A stretch of 8,342 nucleotides of DNA from an uncultured Angelakisella sp. (GCA_910585535.1 CAJUFK010000133.1:1-8342); one strand, 5' to 3'; positions 1 through 5,891 are shown, counted from the stretch's first letter. The notes: generated by a model from the sequence alone, not told the origin. Numbers and translations are program-made.

Positions 1-5
1 CTTTG

Positions 6-38
6 CTACTTTCTTTTTGCGATAGAAAAAGAAAGTAG
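6..38. repeat. Perfect inverted repeat (13-bp arms, 7-base loop)
   Basis: Positions 6-18 (CTACTTTCTTTTT) are perfectly complementary to 26-38 (AAAAAGAAAGTAG), around the loop GCGATAG. The stem is A/T-rich and no T-tract follows it on either strand, so it is not a textbook intrinsic terminator, although it could end transcription entering from the left. It lies at the edge of a hairpin-rich non-coding stretch and may be one end of an interspersed element. The symmetry is read directly; the role is inference. Confidence 0.75.
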
Positions 39-40
39 AA

Positions 41-240
41 GCCTAACGCCCTGTACAACCTCCTCCGCAAATACACCCCAGTGGGGTGTTTTGCGCGGAC
101 GAACCCAGTAACAGGGGTGAGCGGACCGAAGGTCCCGAGCCCCGTGACATCTAAAGGCCGCCGCCAGGCGGCCCTTCGGACGCGGCAAAGCCGATAGGAA
201 CCCCCCGTAGCGGTAAATATCCGCAACTGGACCACTTCCA
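41..240. other. Hairpin-rich intergenic region without a credible gene
   Basis: No convincing coding sequence lies here. Several stable dyads are visible. The first spans 66-95: CGCAAA and ACACCCC pair with GGGGTGT and TTTGCG around loop AGT, with one bulged T at 72. The second is GGACC/GGTCC at 123-135. The third is GGCCGCC/GGCGGCC at 156-173 with loop GCCA. The fourth is CGGC/GCCG at 183-193. The left part carries GCCTAACGCCCTGTAC (41-56), which resembles GCCTAACGGCTGTAC at 8162-8176. It could be a structured RNA or a dispersed non-coding repeat; I do not recognise a named RNA family. Confidence 0.5.
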
Positions 241-256
241 AGGCGATAACCCCCCC

Positions 257-285
257 TTGACTTTCCCGGGCAATGAGGGTAGTAT
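257..285 (+). promoter_or_regulatory. Promoter for gltX
   Basis: TTGACT (257-262, 5/6 match to the -35 consensus) and TAGTAT (280-285, 4/6 match to the -10) are separated by exactly 17 bases. The expected start is near 292, leaving a leader of about 65 bases. In that leader CCAGGAAAG (289-297) can pair with CTTT and CCTGG (301-315). The leader is too short for a T-box and lacks its conserved core. Confidence 0.6.
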
Positions 286-356
286 ATTCCAGGAAAGAAT
301 CTTTCGGGGGCCTGGAAAAGGATTCCCCGGTCATACAAAACAAAGGTGGTAAAACT

Positions 357-1820
357 ATGAACTCCAACAAGATCCGCACCCGCTTCGCTCCCAGCCCCAC
401 CGGCTATATGCACGTGGGCAACCTCCGCACCGCCCTCTATGCCTACCTCACCGCAAAATCCCAGGACGGCACCTTCATCCTCCGCATCGAGGACACCGAC
501 CAGGAGCGCTATGTGGAGGGGGCCGTGGACATCATCTACAATACCCTCCGGGAGACAGGTTTGGTGTGGGACGAGGGCCCCGATGTAGGCGGCCCTGTGG
601 GTCCTTACGTCCAGAGCGAACGGATGGGGATGTTTAAGGACTACGCCCTCCAGCTGGTGGAAAAGGGGGCGGCCTACTATTGCTTCTGTGACAAGGACAG
701 GCTAGAGGAGGTCCGGGCGGTCCAGCAGGCCTCCGGCATCGCCCCCAAGTACGACGGACACTGCCGCCATCTCACCCCCGAAGAGATTCAGGCCAAATTG
801 GACGCCGGGGTCCCCTATGTCATCCGTCAGAAGGTCCCCACCGAGGGTACCGTCACCTTCCATGACCAGATCTTCGGAGACATCACCGTGGACTGCGCCG
901 ACCTGGACGACCAGGTTCTTATTAAGGCGGACGGGATGCCCACCTACAACTTTGCCAACGTGGTGGATGACCACACCATGGGCATCACTCACGTCATCCG
1001 GGGTAACGAGTATCTTTCCTCCACCCCCAAGTACAACCTCCTTTACGAGGCCTTTGGCTGGGAGATCCCGGTCTATATCCACTGTCCCCCGGTGATGAAG
1101 GACGCCACCCACAAGCTGAGCAAGCGCAACGGCGATGCCTCCTATGAGGATCTTATCGCCAAGGGATACCTGAAGGACGCGGTCCTTAACTATATCGCCC
1201 TGCTGGGATGGAGCCCCAAGGGGGAGCGGGAGATTTTCACCCTGCCGGAGCTGGTCCGGGAGTGGGATCCCGCCGGCATCTCCAAATCCCCCGCCATCTT
1301 TGACGGCCAGAAGCTCCGGTACATCAACGGGGAGTACATCCGGGCGCTTTCTCCGGAGGCCTTTTACGAGAAGGCCCTCCCCTGGATCAGACAGACGGTA
1401 AAGACCGAGACCGCCGACCTCCGGGCCCTGGCCGGGGTCCTCCAGGCCCGGTGCGAGGTCCTTTCCGACATCCCGGAGCAGGTGGATTTTATCGACGCTG
1501 TGCCGGAATACAGTCTGGATCTTTACACCAGCAAGAAGATGAAGACCAACCCGGAGACCAGCCTTACCGCCCTCCGGGAGACCCTGCCTCTGCTGGAGGG
1601 GCTGGCGGATTTCACCGCCGAGGCTATCCACGGGGCCCTCTTTGAGCGGATCGCCCAGCTGGAGGTGAAAAACGGCTGGCTCCTTTACCCCCTCCGTGTG
1701 GCGGTGAGCGGCAAGCAGTTTACCCCCGGCGGCGGCATCGAGCTGTGCGCCATCCTGGGCAAGGAGGAAGCGGTGCGCCGGATAAAGGCCGCCATCCAGA
1801 AGCTGGAGAACACAAAGTAG
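357..1820 (+). CDS. gltX: Glutamyl-tRNA synthetase (GluRS), class I
   Basis: This 487-residue cytoplasmic enzyme ligates glutamate to tRNA(Glu) using ATP. The N-terminal Rossmann domain has the class I signature APSPTGYMHVGN, with the HIGH-type motif HVGN at residues 19-22. The KMSKS-type loop is KLSKR at 253-257. A zinc-site pattern C109-x-C111-x24-C136-x-H138 matches the CxCx24CxH arrangement known from E. coli GluRS. The C-terminal third is the helical anticodon-binding part, and total length is normal for the family. ATG 357 is preferred over the in-frame ATG at 273: AAAGGTGG (342-349) sits 7 bases upstream, the family N-terminus begins here, and 273 lies inside the promoter. It appears monocistronic, with its own promoter and terminator. 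Many Firmicutes use a non-discriminating GluRS that also charges tRNA(Gln) for GatCAB; whether this one does cannot be read from the sequence. Confidence 0.97.
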   Translation: MNSNKIRTRFAPSPTGYMHVGNLRTALYAYLTAKSQDGTFILRIEDTDQERYVEGAVDIIYNTLRETGLVWDEGPDVGGPVGPYVQSERMGMFKDYALQLVEKGAAYYCFCDKDRLEEVRAVQQASGIAPKYDGHCRHLTPEEIQAKLDAGVPYVIRQKVPTEGTVTFHDQIFGDITVDCADLDDQVLIKADGMPTYNFANVVDDHTMGITHVIRGNEYLSSTPKYNLLYEAFGWEIPVYIHCPPVMKDATHKLSKRNGDASYEDLIAKGYLKDAVLNYIALLGWSPKGEREIFTLPELVREWDPAGISKSPAIFDGQKLRYINGEYIRALSPEAFYEKALPWIRQTVKTETADLRALAGVLQARCEVLSDIPEQVDFIDAVPEYSLDLYTSKKMKTNPETSLTALRETLPLLEGLADFTAEAIHGALFERIAQLEVKNGWLLYPLRVAVSGKQFTPGGGIELCAILGKEEAVRRIKAAIQKLENTK

Positions 1821-1836
1821 AACAAGCCTTGTGGTA

Positions 1837-1862
1837 AAAAAGGACGGAATCCCGTCCTTTTT
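1837..1862 (+). terminator. Intrinsic terminator of gltX
   Basis: An 11-bp perfect stem, AAAAAGGACGG (1837-1847) with CCGTCCTTTTT (1852-1862), closes on the four-base loop AATC. The U-tract forms the end of the 3' arm. It begins 16 bases after the gltX stop. Because the A-run mirrors the T-run, it could also work on the opposite strand. Confidence 0.9.
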
Positions 1863-1913
1863 GATATGTAAACTGTCAACAGCAAAATTCAGTTTATGAG
1901 AGGATGGACAACT

Positions 1914-2333
1914 ATGACTGGTTTTGACGCAATAACAGAACAGCTTCAAATCTCTTTGGATAAAGTTTTTATTCCAACATTGTTAAAAATGATCTTGCCA
2001 TATATGATTGCTATCTTGGTATTTGGAATTATTCGCATCATTTCTGCCAAAATCTTCCGAAATCAACGGACCCTTCGGATTTGTATGGATCTGGTGATTG
2101 TGCTGGCCTTTTTGGTGGTGTGTGGACTGGTTTTAGTTCCGGTCACAAGTCACTTCATTTCCTCTGGCGATATATTTGGAGGCGAAATCAGCGTTCCAGA
2201 ATTCAGCGGTAGCGATCCCTTTTCAGACATTAGTATGCCGGAGTTTAGCGGCAGCGATCCCTTTTCGGACATCAGTATGCCAGAGTTCAGCGGCAGCGAT
2301 CCTTTCCAGATCGGCAGCTCTTCTCAAGGATAA
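1914..2333 (+). CDS. Small two-helix membrane protein with repeat tail, function unknown
   Basis: I do not recognise this 139-residue protein. The start is set at ATG 1914 because AGAGGA (1899-1904) lies 9 bases upstream; the in-frame ATG at 1896 has no ribosome binding site. Residues about 20-43 and 58-78 are strongly hydrophobic and read as two transmembrane helices. The connecting stretch carries R41, K46, R49, R52 and R55, so by the positive-inside rule the loop is cytoplasmic and both ends are outside. The exposed tail (residue 93 onward) has three 14-residue units built on the core PEFSGSDPF, acidic and serine-rich, then ends in QIGSSSQG. The gene body is AT-rich (1921-2040 has 37 G+C in 120 bases) next to GC-rich neighbours, suggesting foreign origin or relaxed constraint. 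No clear promoter or terminator flanks it; a weak GGATA/TATCC hairpin overlaps the stop codon. Confidence 0.75.
   Translation: MTGFDAITEQLQISLDKVFIPTLLKMILPYMIAILVFGIIRIISAKIFRNQRTLRICMDLVIVLAFLVVCGLVLVPVTSHFISSGDIFGGEISVPEFSGSDPFSDISMPEFSGSDPFSDISMPEFSGSDPFQIGSSSQG
2190..2315 (+). repeat. Three in-frame 42-bp tandem repeats
   Basis: The units are 2190-2231, 2232-2273 and 2274-2315, each encoding 14 residues. Unit 1 begins SVPEFSGSDPF, while units 2 and 3 begin SMPEFSGSDPF. The first two end SDI and the last diverges to QIG. Most DNA differences within the shared core are third-base synonymous changes, for example CCA/CCG/CCA, GAA/GAG/GAG and TTC/TTT/TTC. This suggests that the peptide rather than the DNA is conserved. 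Confidence 0.9.
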
Positions 2334-2350
2334 AAAGTATCCCAACCCTC

Positions 2351-2379
2351 TTTCCAATTCGGACAAAATTTGATATAAT
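2351..2379 (+). promoter_or_regulatory. Extended -10 promoter for the aminotransferase-trpS operon
   Basis: A perfect TATAAT (2374-2379) is preceded by TG at 2371-2372, an extended -10. TTTCCA (2351-2356, 4/6 match) sits 17 bases upstream as the -35. Transcription should start near 2386, leaving a leader of about 70 bases. GCCC (2400-2403) and GGGC (2411-2414) can form a small hairpin around GGTTTTT. There is no T-box core and no riboswitch that I recognise. Confidence 0.75.
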
Positions 2380-2458
2380 GACTTGATATAGGGAGCGTGG
2401 CCCGGTTTTTGGGCGGCGGCCTTTCCCACCGAAACTTTCAAGCAAAGCGGGTGTTTTT

Positions 2459-3649
2459 ATGGAACTGAAAATTTCCCAGCGGATGGCGGCGATGCAGCCC
2501 TCAGCCATCCGGGAGATCTTTAAGAACATGGCGGATCCCTCCATTGTTCCCTTTGCCGGGGGCAACCCTTCCCCGGACGCCTTTCCGGTGAAGCAGCTGG
2601 AGAACATCGCCCGGATCGTTTTTGAAAACAAGGCCGTCACGGCTCTCCAGTATTCGGTCACCGAAGGGTATCCCCAGCTTCGGGAGGCGGCCAAGCAGTT
2701 CGCCAACAGCCGGGAGCCGGGGCTCTCCCACGCCGGGGACGGAATCATCATCACCACCGGAGCCCAGCAGGCCATCGATCTGGCGGCCAAGTGCCTTACA
2801 GACGAAGGGGATACCATCCTTTGTGAGGATCCCTCCTTCATCGGGGCCCTGAATGCCTTCCGCATCTGCCGGGCCAACCTGGCCGGGGTCCCTGTGGAGG
2901 CCGACGGCATCTCCATCCAAGGGCTGGAGAAGGCCATCAAGGCCAATCCCAGGGCAAAAATGCTCTACATCATCCCCAACTTCCAGAACCCCACCGGCGT
3001 CACCCTGTCTATGGAAAAGCGCCGGGCGGTCTATGACCTCTGTCTCCAAAACGGCATCGCCATCCTGGAGGACAACCCCTACGGCGACCTGCGTTTCTCC
3101 GGGAGCCACGTCCCGGCCATTAAAACGCTGGACACCGAGGGCATCGTCTGCTACTGCGGCACCTTCTCCAAGATCATCTCCCCCGGCCTCCGGGTGGGGT
3201 ACGCCATCGGGCCGGAGGCCCTTCTCAACAAGATGGTGGTGGCCAAGCAGTGCAATGACGTCCATACCACCGTCCTCAGCCAGATCATCTGCTGCCAGTT
3301 CCTCCAGTCCTGCAACATGGCGGGACATCTTGCCGCCCTGCAAAAGCTGTACCGGGGCAAGTGCGACCTGATGGTCCAGGGCCTGCGCCAGCATCTCCCC
3401 AGGGCGGAGTTTGTCACCCCGGAAGGCGGATTTTTCCTCTGGTGCGTTCTGCCCAAGGGCATCGACCTGATGGCCTTCGTCCGGGCCGCCGGGGAGGCCA
3501 AGGTGGCGGTGGTCCCCGGAACCACCTTCCTGCCCGATCCCAGCGTCCCCTGTACGGCGGTGCGCCTTAACTTCTCGGCCCCGGGAAACCAGCAGATCGT
3601 CACCGGCATTGAGCGCCTGGGCAAGGTTCTGGACGCTTTCCTGCGGTAA
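2459..3649 (+). CDS. PLP-dependent aminotransferase, class I/II (ARO8/LysN-like)
   Basis: This 396-residue fold-type I aminotransferase is expected to move amino groups between an amino acid and a 2-oxo acid in the cytoplasm. Visible family marks are FAGGNPSPDAFP near residues 32-43, the substrate-side Y65-S66, the NPTG motif at 177-180, D205 and Y208 of the cofactor pocket, and the PLP lysine K238 in GTFSKIISPGLRVGY, followed by R245. A conserved C-terminal arginine lies in VRLNFS. It resembles the stand-alone enzymes of the ARO8/LysN group (2-aminoadipate or aromatic aminotransferases), which share this domain with MocR regulators; no N-terminal HTH is present. The substrate cannot be read. 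ATG 2459 has only a weak GGGTG (2449-2453) 5 bases upstream, but homologues begin at this point. It is followed by trpS after 22 bases, so the two are probably co-transcribed. Confidence 0.93.
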   Translation: MELKISQRMAAMQPSAIREIFKNMADPSIVPFAGGNPSPDAFPVKQLENIARIVFENKAVTALQYSVTEGYPQLREAAKQFANSREPGLSHAGDGIIITTGAQQAIDLAAKCLTDEGDTILCEDPSFIGALNAFRICRANLAGVPVEADGISIQGLEKAIKANPRAKMLYIIPNFQNPTGVTLSMEKRRAVYDLCLQNGIAILEDNPYGDLRFSGSHVPAIKTLDTEGIVCYCGTFSKIISPGLRVGYAIGPEALLNKMVVAKQCNDVHTTVLSQIICCQFLQSCNMAGHLAALQKLYRGKCDLMVQGLRQHLPRAEFVTPEGGFFLWCVLPKGIDLMAFVRAAGEAKVAVVPGTTFLPDPSVPCTAVRLNFSAPGNQQIVTGIERLGKVLDAFLR

Positions 3650-3671
3650 TAACAAAAGGAGGTCATCTGTC

Positions 3672-4697
3672 ATGGAACAGACGCCAGCCGCTCCCCGGGA
3701 GCGGAGAAAGATCATCTTTTCCGCCATCCAGCCCACAGGGGTCTTTACCCTGGGCAACTACATCGGGGCGGTGCGTAACTGGCCCCCTCTCCAGAAGGAC
3801 TATGACTGTCTCTACTGCGTGGCGGACCTTCACGCCATTACCGTCCGGCAGGACCCCGCTACCCTGCGGAGGAACACCCTGGAGGCCTACGCCCTTCTTA
3901 TGGCCTGCGGTTTGGACCCGGAAAAGAGCATCCTCTTTATCCAAAGCCACAACCCCGATCACGCCCAGGGGGCCTGGGTCCTTAACTGCTACACCCAGTT
4001 TGGGGAACTGAGCCGGATGACCCAGTTCAAGGATAAGTCTGCCCGGTATGCCGACAACATCAACGCCGGGCTGTTTACCTACCCCACCCTTATGGCTGCC
4101 GACATTCTGCTGTACCAAACCAATTTTGTCCCGGTGGGAGAGGACCAGCGCCAGCACCTGGAGATCACCCGGGACATCGCCGGCCGGTTTAATGGGGTCT
4201 ACGGCCCCACCCTTACGGTGCCGGAGGCCTTTATCCCCAAGGCGGAGAAAGGGGCCCGGATCATGTCCCTCCAGGATCCCACCCGGAAGATGTCCAAATC
4301 CGACCCCAACCCCAAGGGCCTTGTTTCCATTTTGGACGAGCCGGGGGTCATCCTGAAGAAGTTCCGCAGCGCCGTTACCGACAGCGAGGCCCGGGTGGCC
4401 GCCGGTCCCGGCAAGGAAGGGATCGCCAACCTTATGGGCATTTACTCGGTGTTCACCGGAAAGGACTTTGCCGCCATCCAGGAGGAGTTTGCCGGCAAGG
4501 GGTACGGGGACTTTAAGACCGCGGTGGGTGAAACGGTGATCCAGGCCCTGGAGCCGGTCCAGCGCCGGTACAAGGAGCTGATGGCCGACAAGGCCTATCT
4601 GGAGGACTGCTACCGCCGGGGGGCCCAGCAAGCCGCCCGCCTCAGCCACCGCACACTGGAAAAGATGTACAAGCGGGTGGGTTTCCTCCACGCCTGA
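3672..4697 (+). CDS. trpS: Tryptophanyl-tRNA synthetase (TrpRS), class I
   Basis: This 341-residue cytoplasmic enzyme charges tRNA(Trp) with tryptophan. The N-terminus contains the TrpRS form of the class I signature, FSAIQPTGVFTLGNYIGAV, with TLGN at residues 26-29 in the HIGH position. A perfect KMSKS loop is at 206-210, followed by DPNP. The central PVGEDQRQHLEITRDIA motif is typical of bacterial TrpRS, and the length matches the compact bacterial enzyme. ATG 3672 has an excellent AAAGGAGGT (3655-3663) 8 bases upstream; an earlier in-frame ATG at 3609 lies inside the aminotransferase gene and has no supporting site. It is probably the second gene of an operon with the aminotransferase and ends at a strong terminator. 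No tryptophan T-box precedes it, so tryptophan-dependent control by that route is not apparent here. Confidence 0.97.
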   Translation: MEQTPAAPRERRKIIFSAIQPTGVFTLGNYIGAVRNWPPLQKDYDCLYCVADLHAITVRQDPATLRRNTLEAYALLMACGLDPEKSILFIQSHNPDHAQGAWVLNCYTQFGELSRMTQFKDKSARYADNINAGLFTYPTLMAADILLYQTNFVPVGEDQRQHLEITRDIAGRFNGVYGPTLTVPEAFIPKAEKGARIMSLQDPTRKMSKSDPNPKGLVSILDEPGVILKKFRSAVTDSEARVAAGPGKEGIANLMGIYSVFTGKDFAAIQEEFAGKGYGDFKTAVGETVIQALEPVQRRYKELMADKAYLEDCYRRGAQQAARLSHRTLEKMYKRVGFLHA

Positions 4698-4706
4698 CAA
4701 AAAAAC

Positions 4707-4737
4707 AGCCCCAGGCCAAAACGGCTTGGGGCTTTTT
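4707..4737. terminator. Bidirectional intrinsic terminator between convergent genes
   Basis: AGCCCCAGGCC (4707-4717) pairs with GGCTTGGGGCT (4723-4733) in an 11-bp stem with one G-T wobble and loop AAAAC. A T-tract follows at 4733-4737 on the plus strand. An A-run at 4699-4705 supplies the U-tract on the minus strand. It therefore ends both trpS (stop at 4697) and the converging HTH gene (stop at 4744). Confidence 0.93.
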
Positions 4738-4743
4738 CTGTGG

Positions 4744-5082
4744 TCAAGGCTCCGGGGCTTCCTCCGGATCTTTTCCGGCATGGTCCTCCCAATAGGCGAA
4801 AAAATCCTGAAACACCTTTTGAACGACAGGATCCATGGCCTTGGGAAGATAGAGGGCCCTTGTTTCCCGGTCATAGGGGAGGGGCTTTTCGATGAGCCCC
4901 ACCAGGTAGTCCAAAGAGACGTTGAAATATTGGGCGATACGTGTCTTGATCTCGTCATTGGGCTCGCTGCGTCCCTTTTCGTAGGAGGATATGGTGTAAT
5001 GGGAAATGTTCAGCTTCTTCCCCAATTCCTTCTGCGAGATCCCTTCCCTACGCCGCAAATAGGCCAGGCGTTCTCCAAGCAT
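4744..5082 (-). CDS. XRE/Cro-CI family HTH transcriptional regulator
   Basis: This 112-residue DNA-binding protein has an N-terminal HTH_3 domain at about residues 5-58. The core ISQKELGKKLNISHYTISSYEKG places the recognition helix near S27-Y34, and NVSLDYLVG is a typical end of the fold. The remaining 50 residues are short, acidic at the end (EDHAGKDPEEAPEP) and have no recognisable domain. They may dimerise or sense a signal. The start is at 5082, with AAAGGAG 8 bases upstream on the minus strand. It has its own promoter (5179-5207), and a perfect dyad in the leader suggests autoregulation. It converges on trpS across a shared terminator, and its targets are not evident. Such regulators are common in mobile elements, but no other element gene is present here. 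Confidence 0.92.
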   Translation of the reverse strand: MLGERLAYLRRREGISQKELGKKLNISHYTISSYEKGRSEPNDEIKTRIAQYFNVSLDYLVGLIEKPLPYDRETRALYLPKAMDPVVQKVFQDFFAYWEDHAGKDPEEAPEP

Positions 5083-5148
5083 AATGATTTCTCCTTTCCC
5101 AAAAGGATCAAAAAACCGGTGCCGAATGAAGCATCCCATACGTTCTGC

Positions 5149-5167
5149 GGGAGGTTCTAAACCTCCC
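5149..5167. promoter_or_regulatory. Perfect dyad downstream of the HTH gene promoter
   Basis: GGGAGGTT (5149-5156) and AACCTCCC (5160-5167) are perfectly complementary around three bases. On the minus strand the dyad lies roughly 5-23 bases after the expected transcription start of the HTH gene. It could be the operator through which the regulator represses itself, or an mRNA 5' hairpin; no T-run follows, so a terminator is unlikely. Confidence 0.6.
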
Positions 5168-5178
5168 ACGATACATTT

Positions 5179-5207
5179 ATTATAGGACAGTCGAACAAAA
5201 AAGACAA
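5179..5207 (-). promoter_or_regulatory. Promoter for the XRE-family regulator
   Basis: Reading the minus strand, TTGTCT (5207-5202, 4/6 match) is followed after 17 bases by a perfect TATAAT (5184-5179). The predicted start near 5172 leaves a leader of about 90 bases containing the dyad at 5149-5167. The surrounding 5170-5300 stretch is AT-rich. The rest of the 5083-5350 gap shows no gene and no clear terminator for the upstream Rrf2 gene, only a loose GGCAAAA/TTTTGCC pairing near 5226-5260. Confidence 0.7.
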
Positions 5208-5350
5208 TAAGAAACCAAGATTTTCGGCAAAAAAGGAGAAAAACAGGGAAATTTTGCCTTGATTTTTGACGCTGACCACAGCGGAAGGACAAATCGTTCT
5301 TCTGTGCAAACGATAGGGAAACAAATTGCCGCCAAAGGGACGGTCTTCCC

Positions 5351-5809
5351 CTAGAGGCCGCCCTCCGGCGGGGGTTCCCCGGCAGAGGTCCGATGGTAGA
5401 TGGCAAGGATTTCCTCCAAGCTGATCGACCCCAGACTTGCCCGAAGATCCGCCTGGATCTTCTGGTAAGGCTGCTCCAGCACCTGGAGGATGTTCCTGCC
5501 CACCGGGCAGAGGGGGGAGGGGAGAGGATGGACGCCCATAAGCCGCCGGAAACAGCTTGGCTCCAAGGCATCGCAGAGATCCAAAAGGGTGATCTCCTCC
5601 GGAGCTTTGGCAAGACGGATATTCCCAACCCCCGGTTTGACGGTGACGATCCCGGCCTTTCGCAAACTGCTGACAATGCTGCGGATAATAACCGGGTTGC
5701 AGCCTGTGGACCTGGCCAGCAGTCCGCTGGTGACATTCCCAACGTCGCCGTACTCCCTTAAAAAAATCAAGCAGTGGATGGCGACGGAGCATTTTTGGCT
5801 GATCTGCAT
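5351..5809 (-). CDS. Rrf2 family transcriptional regulator (YwnA-like)
   Basis: This 152-residue winged-helix repressor-type protein has the Rrf2 N-terminus MQISQKCSVAIHCLIFL, a helix-turn-helix near residues 25-50 (LLARSTGCNPVIIRSIVSSL), then a wing with the glycine-rich PGVGNIRLAKAPEEITLLDL. The C-terminal part contains SPLCPVGRNI, the CPVG motif of the YwnA-type branch. Cysteines are at 7, 13, 37, 79, 86 and 101. C79, C86 and C101 fall in the region where IscR and NsrR bind Fe-S clusters, but the spacing differs, so cluster binding is uncertain. The start at 5809 has AAAGGAGG 8 bases upstream; the longer frame to 5869 runs through the promoter and is rejected. The gene is divergent from the EFR1-type protein and shares its control region with it. 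It probably regulates that partner and itself. Confidence 0.93.
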   Translation of the reverse strand: MQISQKCSVAIHCLIFLREYGDVGNVTSGLLARSTGCNPVIIRSIVSSLRKAGIVTVKPGVGNIRLAKAPEEITLLDLCDALEPSCFRRLMGVHPLPSPLCPVGRNILQVLEQPYQKIQADLRASLGSISLEEILAIYHRTSAGEPPPEGGL

Positions 5810-5831
5810 AAGGTTCCCCTCCTTTGCCACT

Positions 5832-5860
5832 AGGATACCACAAAACGCAGAATGTGTAAA
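5832..5860 (-). promoter_or_regulatory. Promoter for the Rrf2 regulator
   Basis: On the minus strand, TTTACA (5860-5855, 5/6 match) and TATCCT (5837-5832, 4/6 match) are 17 bases apart. Transcription would begin near 5825, at the edge of the ribosome binding site (5825-5818), giving a very short leader. Its -35 is only two bases from the -35 of the divergent promoter. Confidence 0.65.
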
Positions 5861-5876
5861 TGTTGACATGACAACA
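5861..5876. promoter_or_regulatory. Imperfect 16-bp palindrome over the plus-strand -35
   Basis: TGTTGACATGACAACA is self-complementary at 14 of 16 positions; the only mismatched pair is A5866/A5871. It contains the TTGACA of the plus-strand promoter and abuts the divergent -35. It is a candidate second regulator site; the role is inference. Confidence 0.4.
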
Positions 5877-5891
5877 GAAGGCTGTTATACT
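5863..5891 (+). promoter_or_regulatory. Consensus promoter for the EFR1-type gene
   Basis: A perfect TTGACA (5863-5868) and TATACT (5886-5891, 5/6 match) are 17 bases apart. With a promoter this strong, expression probably depends on repression, which fits the palindrome lying across the -10 and the expected start point. Confidence 0.85.

Noticed and set aside
6..413. Minus-strand reading frame of 135 codons across the left non-coding block and the start of gltX
   Set aside because: It overlaps the gltX promoter and N-terminus and runs through several hairpins. It has no domain signature, and its end coincides with an inverted repeat arm. It looks like a by-product of a structured non-coding sequence.
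702..1949. Long minus-strand frame of 415 codons opposite gltX
   Set aside because: It is the mirror of GC-rich codon usage in gltX. It has low-complexity G/L/V-rich composition, no recognisable motif, and would run through the gltX terminator.
2386..2458. T-box or other riboswitch ahead of the aminotransferase-trpS operon
   Set aside because: The leader is only about 70 bases, lacks the T-box core and contains no antiterminator/terminator pair.
2501..3757. Long minus-strand frame of 418 codons opposite the aminotransferase
   Set aside because: It has the same antisense composition artefact, spans two real genes and has no credible start or motif.
3663..4958. Long minus-strand frame of 431 codons opposite trpS
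   Set aside because: It passes through the trpS terminator and part of the HTH gene in another frame, and its composition is typical of antisense to GC-rich coding DNA.
4698..5350. Prophage or mobile-element remnant suggested by the XRE-type regulator
   Set aside because: No integrase, transposase, attachment repeat or other element gene is nearby; a lone small HTH regulator is not sufficient evidence.
5083..5742. Upstream extension of the XRE regulator frame on the minus strand
   Set aside because: The extension crosses the regulator's promoter and dyad and overlaps the Rrf2 gene; the good ribosome binding site and the family N-terminus both fix the start at 5082.
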